Source of the DNA: Amphiduros pacificus
Taxonomy: Eukaryota > Annelida > Polychaeta > Phyllodocida > Hesionidae
Assembly (NCBI GenBank): GCA_949316495.1
Contig: OX439008.1
Span: 17,369,290 to 17,433,289 of the forward strand
DNA: 64,000 bases
Direction: 5' to 3'
Shown: piece after piece, positions 1-12,300 of the stretch
How the letters are laid out: each line of letters starts with the position of its first letter
How positions within the stretch are numbered: position 1 is the stretch's first letter
Notes under the pieces: model-generated
Database searches by the model: none
Seen by the model: the letters and a program-made list of their open reading frames with translations, nothing else
What the model was told of the DNA's origin: nothing
Program-made: the position numbers and the translations under genes

Positions 1-3000
1 AGATAACAGGAAATAAAATGTCAAAAGTCCTAGTTTGCCAAGTATAAAAACAGCCAAATTTTCTCAGATTTATAGAAATTTTACTTGAAAATATTTTTTA
101 AAGGAAATTTTATAAGTGCAGATTTATTTTGTCTTCATATTTCATAAAAGTTTGTCATTTTATGGATTGTAACCATCAGAAAAAAGAAGTTGTTCAATGA
201 TATCAAGCAGATCATTCATATGATGCAACCATTTTGTACTTGACTACCGAACACTGTAGATTTATAGATCAATACTCATAATTCATATCGATGTCGCAAA
301 ACGTGACCTGCTATATTTTATAAAACAAAAATATTATTAAACAAATGCTCAAAACATACCGGTAATTTGTCAGGTCAGATTTTGTATAACTGTTCACACT
401 TTTTTAAAGTTTTTATTTTCTGCGAATCTGTGAAGAAGTTCTAACAGGGTGCTCAAGTTTTATTATTATAATACCTTTGATGTCTGATTGTTCTGTTGGC
501 TATTTTTATATAATCAGATTGTGTATTCTCCAAGCAATAATGAAGAATAGCTTTTTGATAAATAGAAATCTAAGAATGACATCATATGCAGAACAAATAA
601 TTTTAAAGATTTTTTTTTTGAGACAATATAAATGTATAAATCCCCTGGGCCAAACAATCATCTGATATTGCCTAAACTTTTCAAAATTGACATTTCAGTT
701 ATATTTAATAGAGTATGAATAGTTCTGCAAATGTGGTATTTTCTCTATGCTATACTCTCACCCTATTAGTCCACATAACTCTCATGTTCTCTTTCTAGTC
801 AATGTCTGTTAAAGCTAAATAACAAAGACAACTTGAGATGTAAGTCTTCTGTTCTATAAGCCATTATTTGATTCATATAGTTGTGTCTGATATATTCTAT
901 GATATATTATGTAAATACCAACTCACAAACATTTGATGCTGTACATATTTTTATAATAAAATTTACTCCTCTCACTATTTTTGACTTTTGTGCCTTTAAT
1001 TATCACAAGGACTCATAGATTGCCCCAGGAAAATAGTTTGAATATTACAGTGTAATGTCTTGTTATGCAAGGAGCCAAGACCTCTGAATAAGTATAATTA
1101 TAACCAAAGAAAAAGTAATATGGAGTCCACACAATAAAAAAAAGCTTAAAATCTTTACGCATATGATTTAAAAACCTAAACGCCCCGTCCTATCTAATTG
1201 TAAGAAAATTATTGAGAACTTGGATACTTCTTTCTTGGCCTGATTTTGATCAACAAATGCAAATGGAAGGTTTTTGTTTTCTCCAAGAGATCTCAATTGT
1301 ACAAGGCTGGGAAAAATATAATTTCATTTTTGGAAAACAGTCAATTTTTTTCAGTTTATAAATTTATCTATTGTCAGCATAGCTTATACTTTGTCAGCAT
1401 AGCTTATACTTTGTCAGCATAGCTTATACTTTGTCAGCATAGCTTATACTTTGTCAGCATAGCTTATACTTTGTCAGCATAGCTTATGCATGATGGGGTG
1501 GAGATTTCTGTCATCTTCTCTGTTTACTGGGTCAGCTTCTTGGGTATTAATGTGCAAGATATATTTTTGTGATTTATGAGTTCAATCTATTTTCTGTGAG
1601 GCAAACATTTTTGTCTCCATTTTGTTATGATTAAAAAATAATCACAATGTCAAGTAATGAATATTTTGTTTGCCTTAGCTTAAAGGAGTGGAACAATGCC
1701 AAATATTATTTTCATATATTTATTTCTGAATATATTTGTACATTATCACATTTTGCCACAATAAATTGACATCATTTAAACATTATGTACACACTGTCAC
1801 GAAATAAAACCATTACAGAGTATCCAATTATATGTGATAAATAAATTATATGTGATATATAAGTGTACTTTGTAAAGTGCTCAGAAGAAAAGCATCATTA
1901 CTTTCAAAATGCATTCCTCTATTTTACCAAAAACAAATCTGCGATAAATGATGAATTACTGAATCAACAGGAAATGAGTTAAATCGTATTTTCAGATTGA
2001 CTTACAAGTGTTGTAGGAACTGTGGCTGTAGCTGAATACAAGACTAGTTCAATGTAGACTAAGTACTATTACTCAACTCTACTGGACCCTACATATCTAT
2101 ATAATAAGCACCGTCTTAAAGCAGCATTAAAAATTACTCATTCCATTTATGTCTAGAATTCTCACCACAAAATTTGATTGTCTCCTTATTAAATATGCAC
2201 GGCAAAATGTATGACATCTTTGTTTCACTTATTTGCTTTATACTCTTTCAACATTCAATATACCCTTTTAAAGTTTTAATATGCTGCCAGTGATTGACAT
2301 CACATTATCTATTCATAAATTTAGATATATATACACATACACTGTATTTTTCAAGATAATTCAACAGACCTGAGTACTATTTACTTTTCATTCTATTTCA
2401 AATGTCCATGATACAATCTCTGCTCTCTTCTTTAATATGGCATTACGTAATTAATAGTGATTTACATCAAAGATGTTATGCATCAATTTTGACAAATAAA
2501 AAGTTTAAAGATCATAAATGGATGAAAAATATATTTGCATTTGATGTCTTTTTATTTTTGTTTGACCATTTAAGTTTCTCTTAGAATCATATTAATTACC
2601 CCCTTTTTAAAATGACTCCCCATGTTTGTCACTATCTTCTGGTGAAGTGTCATCATAGAGGCACTAAAATGTAATTGAGAATCGTGAGAATATGACAATA
2701 TGCTTAAGATGTAATCAAAGGCCTTTTCCTTTTAATTTCCTTGAATTATGTAAAACAGTGCCACCCTGCGTTGAGCCTCATCTGGGAACAAAAAGTGTTC
2801 ATCCTACTCGAGTCTACCAGTCACAGAGCTGGGCTGATAAAAAACCTCTAATAAGTTATTTACCTTACTGCTAGCTTTGTGTGCTCAAGATGTAGATACT
2901 TATTTGGATTATTAAATTAGAGGATTGATGCATAATACTTTGAATCAGAAATCACCATGTAAGTCCATTATACAAACCATATAAATCCTAATGTTCATAC

Positions 3001-3256
3001 TTAAGTTTATTTATGGGTTGGGCTGGGTTCATCTAAAAATTCTCGAGGGATTGTCCCATCCATTTTCCGAAGGATTTCAAAATTCCGGTGGGAGTACCAC
3101 CAACAAAATATATATACAGTCTCATAGATCTCATAATTCTGGTGGGGGTATCACTTGTGGTCCCATATATTTTAATGTAATTTATCCAGAGTTTTTCACC
3201 AACGGTCCCCTAGATTTCATAACTTTTAGGGAGAACCGCTCATCTTCTTATTGATT
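1..3256. other. TBCK 3' UTR and downstream flank, no gene seen
   Basis: No reading frame here resembles a known protein and no splice-consistent exon series was found. The right end must hold the TBCK 3' UTR; a minus-strand AATAAA at 3006-3011 is a possible polyadenylation signal about 250 bases after the stop. The rest is AT-rich single-copy-looking sequence with one short tandem repeat. Confidence 0.5.
1371..1487. repeat. 20-bp tandem repeat, 6 copies
   Basis: The unit TTGTCAGCATAGCTTATACT recurs six times with almost no variation, so the array is young. It is downstream of TBCK and has no coding content. Confidence 0.95.
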
Positions 3257-3301
3257 TCATAATTCTGGAGGGGGTACCACTAAGAGTCCTGTGGATCTCA
3301 T
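3076..3301. repeat. Decayed 41-bp repeat derived from the last TBCK exon
   Basis: On the plus strand similar segments beginning GATYTCA recur near 3076, 3130, 3212, 3253 and 3295; three of the four steps are 41 or 82 bases. The best copy, 3257-3301, encodes the end of TBCK ([14 protein letters not shown] and stop). The other copies lie in the 3' UTR and keep the outline of GAATT-ATGAAATC and of the GGTACCxCC core. This looks like an old tandem duplication of the stop-containing exon end. Confidence 0.6.
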
Positions 3302-6300
3302 CACATCTATGCCCTTGTGAAGGACACATACTTTACAGTAATCAAGTTTCAATATGGCATCCGCAAACTAAAAATGGAGCAGATAAAACACATAAATATT
3401 ATCTATTTCTGTACAAAGTTAATAAAATTATGTAAAGTTCATAATTTATTTTTTCCATCTTTCATAATTAACAAAAGTACTTTATTTCAATGATTTTTAA
3501 TGAAGCCTTGATTTTGATTAACTTACATGCACTGCGTTTTTACCCCTGCTTCCAACCACAACTTTCACCTGAAGTCTGTGTGAGTTCAAGGTCGCCACAG
3601 CAGGGGTCATGACAAGGTCACCCTCTGGTCCAAAGGCTGTCTGGAATGGAATGTTTATACTGCCTGGGATGGTCCCTCGTGAAAATCTAACTCTGATTTA
3701 AGGAATGCTCAATTATTTTATTTCAACAAAAAATAAAAATAATATAATTATGTTTCATATTTTGATGTTTTAAATGATCTCTATAAAATCCTTTGAATAA
3801 GGAGCAACAAAATAGTCATTCTTTTATTTATCTTAAAATTAAGAGGAATAACTACAACCTGCATTCACTTTAACTACAATTCTGACTGCTTGAGTTTCAA
3901 TATTGTGATCCACCAGATGTCTCTTGTGTCAAGTGCAGTGAATAGTGGGATAAGTTTGTGGACATAACAGTTCATATGATGACTATGTTTGCTGTGAAGG
4001 GAATAGATTAATATTTTGCACCAAATACAGGTACAGAAAAAAATAATCAGTTTGGGAATCTTGAAAAGAATATGAATGTAATAAACTGAGCAAAAATAAT
4101 GACATTTTAATGAGAATCTGTTACTAATATGAGCCAAGCTTGCATGTCTCAAAAGTTTACATTTGCATGGCAGATTTTAACACATCAGGTGGCAGCAGGG
4201 CCTACTCAAGCAGTGAGAATTGAGACATATTGCCCCCAAAACAAAGGATACTCTTCTTGGCTTCTGACATCAATCACCAATATTTTGGGTTTGCTGGCCT
4301 TGTTTTTCTTGGCGGGACTTCTCGTCGGAGAGGAGCCCCTCAGCTCACATAAATCGATCAAATCTTCGGCTGAGATCCGAGGACATTTTTCCATTTTTAG
4401 TTCCTCCAGAGGAATGGGTTCCATAGACTATTGAAATATTAGATTTGATCAGGAATAAATAAATGTACATGTTAATCTTATAATTTCTTATAAAGTTATA
4501 CCAACATACATGTTGTGTAAGACATAAAAAGAATAAAAGATTTTAAGTCAAATTCTCTACATTAATGTTACAAGATTTTTTTATCTATCTTAATATTATT
4601 AAGGGGAAATATTATGTAGTTATGATAAATAATGAAGAAAGATATTGCTGATTATTTTTAGAACTTAAAAAATAAAGTAATAAATTGAAGCCTTAAACTT
4701 GTTTATAATGGCACTCAAAAATAAAGCCACAGTATACGAGACTGACCAGATCTGTGTTGGGCATTTCATGGTAGTCCTGTGTGTAGTATGACATCAGGGG
4801 CTTGTCTTTATCCTGTGCTCTCTTTGGAACCTTTGCATGCTGCCGGTAGGTGGCACTTTTTGGTGAACCGCAGAAAATCTTGATGGAATCTTGCACACAT
4901 CGTTGAATATCAATTTCTGAAAGTGAATCACTCAATATATTTATTTTGGTTATCACACTGTTTCTCATTTAGAGAAAAAAAAACTTGTTTTTCAAAACTT
5001 ATTATTTAAAAATATTTCAATCAGAATAAATCAATCACAAAGCTGATTAATAACATATTCAGGGAACTTAAAATAGGCATAATTTGTAAATATTCACCTG
5101 GCATATCTGAGAATAGAAGAATGCACTCATTAAAACCATAGGATAAGAGCTGATCCCTCAGTTGCTGCAGAATAGATACCCCAATGCACAGTGGGAAGGA
5201 GGAGTTGCCTAGCAACAGCGTGTCCCAAAGATGGAAGATCTTATGCAGTGGAAACACATCTGTAACCATCAAACATTCAATAACTGTATCAAAATCCCAC
5301 TCTTATCCAATAATAACTAATTAAATGTATGTTAACTAAAAGTGATCTATAAAAAAACTGGTGTTCACATTTTCTCAACTTTCTTGTTTTTGATACTTAC
5401 GTGCATACATTGTCAAAAACCATGGAATTGCATACAGCTGAAATAAAATATATTCATAATGTAGTTAATCAAGCAAGTTTATTTGATACAGACTGATCAT
5501 TTGTGAAGGATGAGATGGTTCTGAATGATACAAATTCTATATTTTTGTATTGTACTACTAAAAAACTCTCAACCTGTTACCTTTTTCAGTAAATATATAG
5601 AATTTCCCATTAAATGTAACTTCAAAAGAATCACATTGTGAAGATAAACACTGTGCAAGAACATTTTGTAATGTTAAGATCTGTATATTGAAAAAAGGCA
5701 AGAATTACTTTTTTATTAAGCTGACACTGTACACCCAAGAGAGCACTGTATGAAGGTCTGCCCCCCAGTCTGCTCACCCAGTGGGACAATATTGGATGTG
5801 CATGCAAAGGCCCAATAACAAAATGAATGCCAACAATTCTCCCTATACCAAAACCAAAATTATCGGGGGTTACCGTCTGCCACAATGCCCCCTGGTGGAT
5901 ATTTCTTTGTAAGGTCACCCCCTGCTATCTTTTATACTTACATCTGGGATGAATCCTATACCATCCAGATGATTACTTAGTTCTGGATCATGGAAAGCAA
6001 TTAGGTGAGAAAATACAGCCAGATATTCTGAAAACATCACAAAAATGAATTTAAGATATTATGCCATATTTTTCTCTGAGTTAGCAACTTATGCACTGAA
6101 TATACATGGAATAATTCATAAATTAAAAAACATTAAAGTGGAGATGCTCTGCTAAATTAACACATACCTTGAATTACTGGCGAATTATCCTTCAAAAAGA
6201 ACTTGTTTAAGTATTTTGGAATGAATGCTGATAAACAGCTATAAGCCAAGGCTGAAATACAGGAAAACTCACTAAACACATAGGTACACTAAATTTGAGA

Positions 6301-9300
6301 ACAAAATTATTCTATTACTCTCAGCCTAAATAAAAAATAATTTTGATTTTTGAGTTTTAATATCGCAGCAACAAAGTTGAAAAATAAATCTATAATTTGT
6401 CACATTTTTTTCTTAATATATTAAAAATAAAATAAAATAAAGAATATAATGTACATTGTACTGTGCAGTTAAGACAGTTAATCTGAATAAGTGAATAATT
6501 AATGTTGTAAGGGACATAAAGGATATGATGCACATTGTACTGTGCAGTTAAGACAGTTAATCTGAATAAGTGAATAATAAATGTTGTAAGTGATATTTTT
6601 CTGACCTTCATCATTAAAGTTAAGGTAGAGGAAGGGAGCGCAGAGGGAATCCAGTCCCTGCCAGTACACATACTCCGGATGACTGACAACCCACGCCTTC
6701 AGCAGCCGCTTGAACTTGCCGTGACCAGATGGCGATGATAGGAGCTCATTATACTGATGGCATCGTGGAATATCTACCTCAATCTACAACAGGAATAATC
6801 AACTTAGATGCTGGCGCAATCTAAATCTTTATCACTGTCCAATATAGCCAAAAACAACAACAGAGCTACGGACGAAAACAGAGCTGAGGTTCCATTTTCA
6901 AAGTCTTTTAAGTGCATCTGCTCTTTTGAAAATATTCACATCAGTTTGTAGTCAGTTTGGTAAAAGTGCCAACATCAAATGTTGTGATCAAAATCGGTTA
7001 TCAATTGATAAATTGAAACACAGCTCTGTTGTCATCCGCAGTTCTTTTGCCATCGGCTGAGAACAGCTTTTTATTTAAAGGGTTAAATTTCTTTCAGACC
7101 ATATTACATATTTGCCATAAATATGGAGATACTAATCAGTGATATCAGTATTCATATATACCTGTCTGTCAGTGGCGGTGGGTGTTTCCTTGTCGATTGC
7201 ATCGTACCTCCCATACACATCCCCTTCTATCTCAAGCAGGGCTGCCCACACGTAAGGTCGCACCAGAGGTGGAATATCCACACGAGCCTCCTTCCAGATG
7301 TACGGACGTTTGTATGGATATGCTTTCAAAAGCCTCTCATACAATATGATCCTATGAAACTAACAAAATACAAACAACTCATATCAATGCTTTCTAGAAT
7401 AAAAACTAAGAAAATGATCTTTTCTAGATATAGTCATGGGAGTTTCACACCTATATGGTATGAGATGTGACACACACATACCTGTACTGCATGTTCTTTT
7501 TGTTCCAATAAACAGGTTTGCAGACCAAATGCTTTCTTTGTTTAAGTAATAGAAAATAGACATTTAAGTGGTATTTTATAACTGGTATTTTACTTACTCC
7601 TCCTTGATGACCAGTGGGAGATTCACACCTACCTGGTACTCTATGTCCTTCTCCTTGATGACCAGTGGGAGATTCACACCTACCTGGTACTCTATGTCCT
7701 TCTCCTGGATGACCAGTGGGAGATTCACACCTACCTGGTACTCTATGTCCTTCTCTTTGATGACCAGTGGGAGATTCACACCTACCTGGTACTATATGTC
7801 CTTCTCCTTGATGACCAGTGGTAGATTCACACCTACCTGGTACTCTATGTCCTTCTCTTTGATGACCAGTGGGAGATTCACACCCACCTGGTACTCTATG
7901 TCCTTCTCCTTGATGACCAGTGGTAGATTCACACCTACCTGGTACTCTATGTCCTTCTCCTTGATGACCAGTGGGAGATTCACACCTACCTAGTACTCTA
8001 TGTCCTTCTCCTTGATGACCAGTGGGAGATTCACACCTACCTGGTACTCTACGTCCTTCTCCTTGATGACCAGTGGGAGATTCACACCTACCTGGTATGC
8101 TATGTCCTTCTCCTTGATGACCAGTGGTAGATTTACACCTACCTGGTACTCTATGTCCTTCTCCTGGATGACCCGTGAGAGTCACACCTACCTGGTACTC
8201 TACGTCCTTCTCCTTGATGACCAATGGGAGATTCACACCCACCTGGTACTCTATGTCCTTCTCCTTGATGACCAGTGGGAGATTCACACCTACCTGGTAT
8301 GCTATGTCCTTCTCCTTGATGACCAGTGGTAGATTTACACCTACCTGGTACTCTATGTCCTTCTCCTGGATGAGCCGTGGGAGATTCACACCTACCTGGT
8401 ACTCTACGTCCTTCTCCTTGATGACCAATGGGAGATTCACACCCACCTGGTACTCTATGTCGTTCTCCTTGATGACCAGTGGGAGATTCACACCTACCTG
8501 GTACTCTATGTCCTTCTCCTTGGTGACCAGTGGGAGATTCACACCTACCTGGTACTCTATGTCCTTCTCCTTGATGACCAGTGGTAGATTCACACCTCCC
8601 TGGTACTATATGTCCTTCTCCTTGATGACCAGTGGGAGATTCACACCCACCTGGTACTCTATGTCCTTCTCCTTGATGACCAGTGGTAGATTCACACCTA
8701 CCTGGTACTCTACGTCCTTCTCCTTGATGACCAGTGGTAGATTCACACCTACCTGGTACTCTATGTCCTTCTCCTTGATGACCAGTGGGAGATTCACACC
8801 CACCTGGTACTCTATGTCCTTCTCCTGGATGACCAGTGGGAGAGTCACACCGACCTGGTACTCTATGTCCTTCTCCTTGATGACCAGTGGTAGATTCACA
8901 CCTACCTGGTACTCTACGTCCTTCTCCTTGATGACCAGTGGTAGATTCACACCCACCTGGTACTCTACGTCCTTCTCCTGGATGACCAGTGGGAGATTCA
9001 CACCTACCTGGTACTCTATGTCCTTCTCCTGGATGACCAGTGGGAGAGTCACACCGACCTGGTACTCTATGTCCTTCTCCTTGATGACCAGTGGTAGATT
9101 CACACCTACCTGGTACTCTCTGTCCTTCTCCTTGATGACCAGTGGGAGATTCACACCTACCTGGTACTCTATGTCCTTCTCTTTGATGACCAGTGGTAGA
9201 TTCACACCTACCTGGTACTCTATGTCCTTCTCCTTGATGACCAGTGGGAGATTCACACCCACCTGGTACTCTATGTCCTTCTCCTTGATGACCAGTGGGA

Positions 9301-12300
9301 GATTCACACCCACCTGGTACTCTACGTCCTTCTCCTGGATGACCAGTGGGAGATTCACACCTACCTGGTACTCTATGTCCTTCTCCTGGATGACCAGTGG
9401 GAGATTCACACCTACCTGGTACTCTATGTCCTTCTCCTTGATGACCAGTGGTAGATTCACACCTACCTGGTACTCTATGTCCTTCTCCTTGGTGACCAGT
9501 GGGAGATTCACACCTACCTGGTACCCTATGTCCTTCTCCTTGATGACCAGTGGTAGATTCACACCTACCTGGTACTCTATGTCCTTCTCCTTGATGACCA
9601 GTGGGAGATTCACACCTACCTGGTACTCTATGTCCTTCTCCTGGATGACCAGTGGGAGATTCACACCCACCTGGTACTCTATGTCCTTCTCCTTGATGAC
9701 CAGTGGGAGATTCACACCTACCTGGTACTCTATGTCCTTCTCCTTGATGACCAGTGGGAGATTCACACCTACCTGGTACTCTACGTCCTTCTCCTGGATG
9801 ACCAGTGGGAGATTCACACCCACCTGGTACTCTATGTCCTTCTCCTTGATGACCAGTGGGAGATTCACACCTACCTGGTACTCTATGTCCTTCTCCTTGA
9901 TGACCAGTGGGAGATTCACACCTACCTGGTACTCTATGTCCTTCTCCTTGATGACCAGTGGGTGATTCACACCTACCTGGTACTCTATGTCCTTCTCCTT
10001 GATGACCAGTGGTAGACTGGCCGTCTCTGAGAGGTCCACATTGCTGGGGGAGGTGGGAAGTCCACCTTTGTTATTGCTCTCATGAGATGTGCAAGACCTG
10101 AATAATATTATATAATTATGGGTATGACCTGAATAATACTATATTATAATGGGTATGACCTGAATAATATTATATCATTATGGGTATGACCTGAATAATA
10201 CTGTATCATTATGGGTATAATTTACTAAATCACTGTTCATTTCAGGAAGAAAATTAACAAGAAATGTCTGTGATGCTTACATCATCAGGTGGCAACTCAA
10301 TGATATCTACGGTAACCGTGTTTACACCATCAGGTGGCCTTCTACTGATTGTATTTAAGTGATCTTGTATGGTTCTATTGTATTCAAACTAACATGTGTG
10401 TCTCTATTGTATTCAAACTAACATGTGTGTCTCTATTGTATTCAAACTAAAATGTGTGTCTCTATTGTATTCAACCTATCTTGTGTGTCCCTATTGTATT
10501 CAACCTATCTTGTGTGGCCATTTTGTATCTTCACTATGTGATGCAGCTCAATATATTAAATGTTTCTTTCTCTTACTGTGAAAGGTTGCTGGAACCACCA
10601 TTATATCCAGTATAGTTTCAATAAAATGACTTACTCATCTTCTAGGAGTGGATAATACGCTGTGGCATCTATGTGCTCCAATCTCTGAAATATTCAATTA
10701 TTACCACTTAAATCTTTATCATTTATTGAATTCTGTCCACACTTAATATTCATAGTTTAAGGGAATGCTTTCACAATTAATTGTTAACCTACTTTTTGTT
10801 TAAAGATATAATGAAACATGGGATAAGATGAATGCTAATAATAAAAAAATATGTATCTGTTAGTAGTAAGATTAAATGTGTGATGATGAAAAAGACCTCA
10901 TGTTGGAGAGATCTGTAGATTTCTATGAGGGCAATCATTTCCGATTGATGAAATGGACCCAATTTTTTAGCATATATACAATATGTCTAAAAAAATGTGC
11001 AGAATATCAACAGCTACAGTCATAGATATAATAATAAATAATTGAGGAATGGCTATGCATCTTGACTGAATTACAGCCCCTTCCTTCAAGAAATGGGCCC
11101 TGACAGCATAAAAAGGGTCATAGGGGAAGGTAACAGTCAACTATGAGTCAAACTTTGTTGTAAAAGGTTCACCTGTTTGTCAAAAGGTCTTTTTATAACT
11201 AGAAGCTGAACACTTTGTGTCTTGGCCTTACTTGTCTTAGTTGGTCCAGAGACAGAGGTACTATAGTGTCATCCAAGAGAACTGATCTGTCCCGAACTTG
11301 TCCAAACATCTCTCCATCATCCACCACAAAACTGCAATGATTGAAATAGATCAATACTAAAAACAAACATTACTTTGTTTTGTTTCAGAAAGAGGAACAT
11401 GACAGATGGTATCATAAATGATCAAGATGATTTTTAAGCTTTTATCATTCGTCTTGGGGTGGCTGTTACTGGGGGTTTACTTGTGACGAGCACAGCTTTC
11501 TTGAGGGAAGCTTCGAGGTCTCCCCCGGCCAGTCTCCACAGATAGTACTCACCTTGGGGTGGCTGTTACCGGGGGTTTACTTTTGACGAGCACAGCTTTC
11601 TTGAGGGAAGCTTCGAGGTCTCCCCCGGCCAGTCTCCACAGATAGTACTCACCTTGGTGTGGCTGTTACCGGGGGTTTACTTTTGATGAGCACAGCTTTC
11701 TTGAGGGAACCTTCAAGGTCTCCCCCGGCCAGTCTCCAGAGATAGTACTCACCTTGGTGAGGCTGTTACTGGGGGTTTACTTTGACGAGCACAGCTTTCT
11801 TGAGGGAAGCTTCTCGGTCTCCCCCGGCCAGTCTCCACAGATAGTACTCACCTTGGTGTGGCTGTTACAGGAGGTTTACTTTTGACGAGCACAGCTTTCT
11901 TGAGGGAAGCTTCTAGGTCTCCCCCGGCCAGTCTCCACAGATAGTACTCACCTTGGGGTGGCTGTTACTGGGGGTTTACTTGTGACGAGCACAGCTTTCT
12001 TGAGGGAAGCTTCGAGGTCTCCCCTGGCCAGTCTCCACAGATAGTACTCACCTTGGGGTGGCTGTTCCCGGGGGTTTACTTTTGACGAGCACAGCTTTCT
12101 TGAGGGAACCTTCAAGGTCTCCCCCAGCCAGTCCCCACAGATAGTACTCACCTTGGTGTGGCTGTTACTGGGGGTTTACTTGTGACGAGCACAGCTTTCT
12201 TGAGGGAAGCTTCGAGGTCTCCCCTGGCCAGTCTCCACAGATAGTACTCACCTTGGGGTGGCTGTTCCCGGGGGTTTACTTTTGACGAGCACAGCTTTCT

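Noticed and set aside
6446-6605. The 80-bp duplication next to a TBCK donor as another exon-edge case
   Set aside because: The repeated sequence is intronic and does not include exon bases or the GT.
7451-8593. Reading the whole 51-bp array as one constitutive TBCK exon
   Set aside because: Stops occur near 8606, 7983 and 7792 and a two-base loss near 8175 shifts frame. The true junction EYQ|FHRIIL matches human TBCK exactly at the first donor.
8175-9965. A 596-codon open frame on the plus strand ([16 protein letters not shown] repeats)
   Set aside because: It is antisense to the 51-bp array. Because the unit is a multiple of three and lacks stops in that frame, the opening is automatic. 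No promoter, splice link or similarity.
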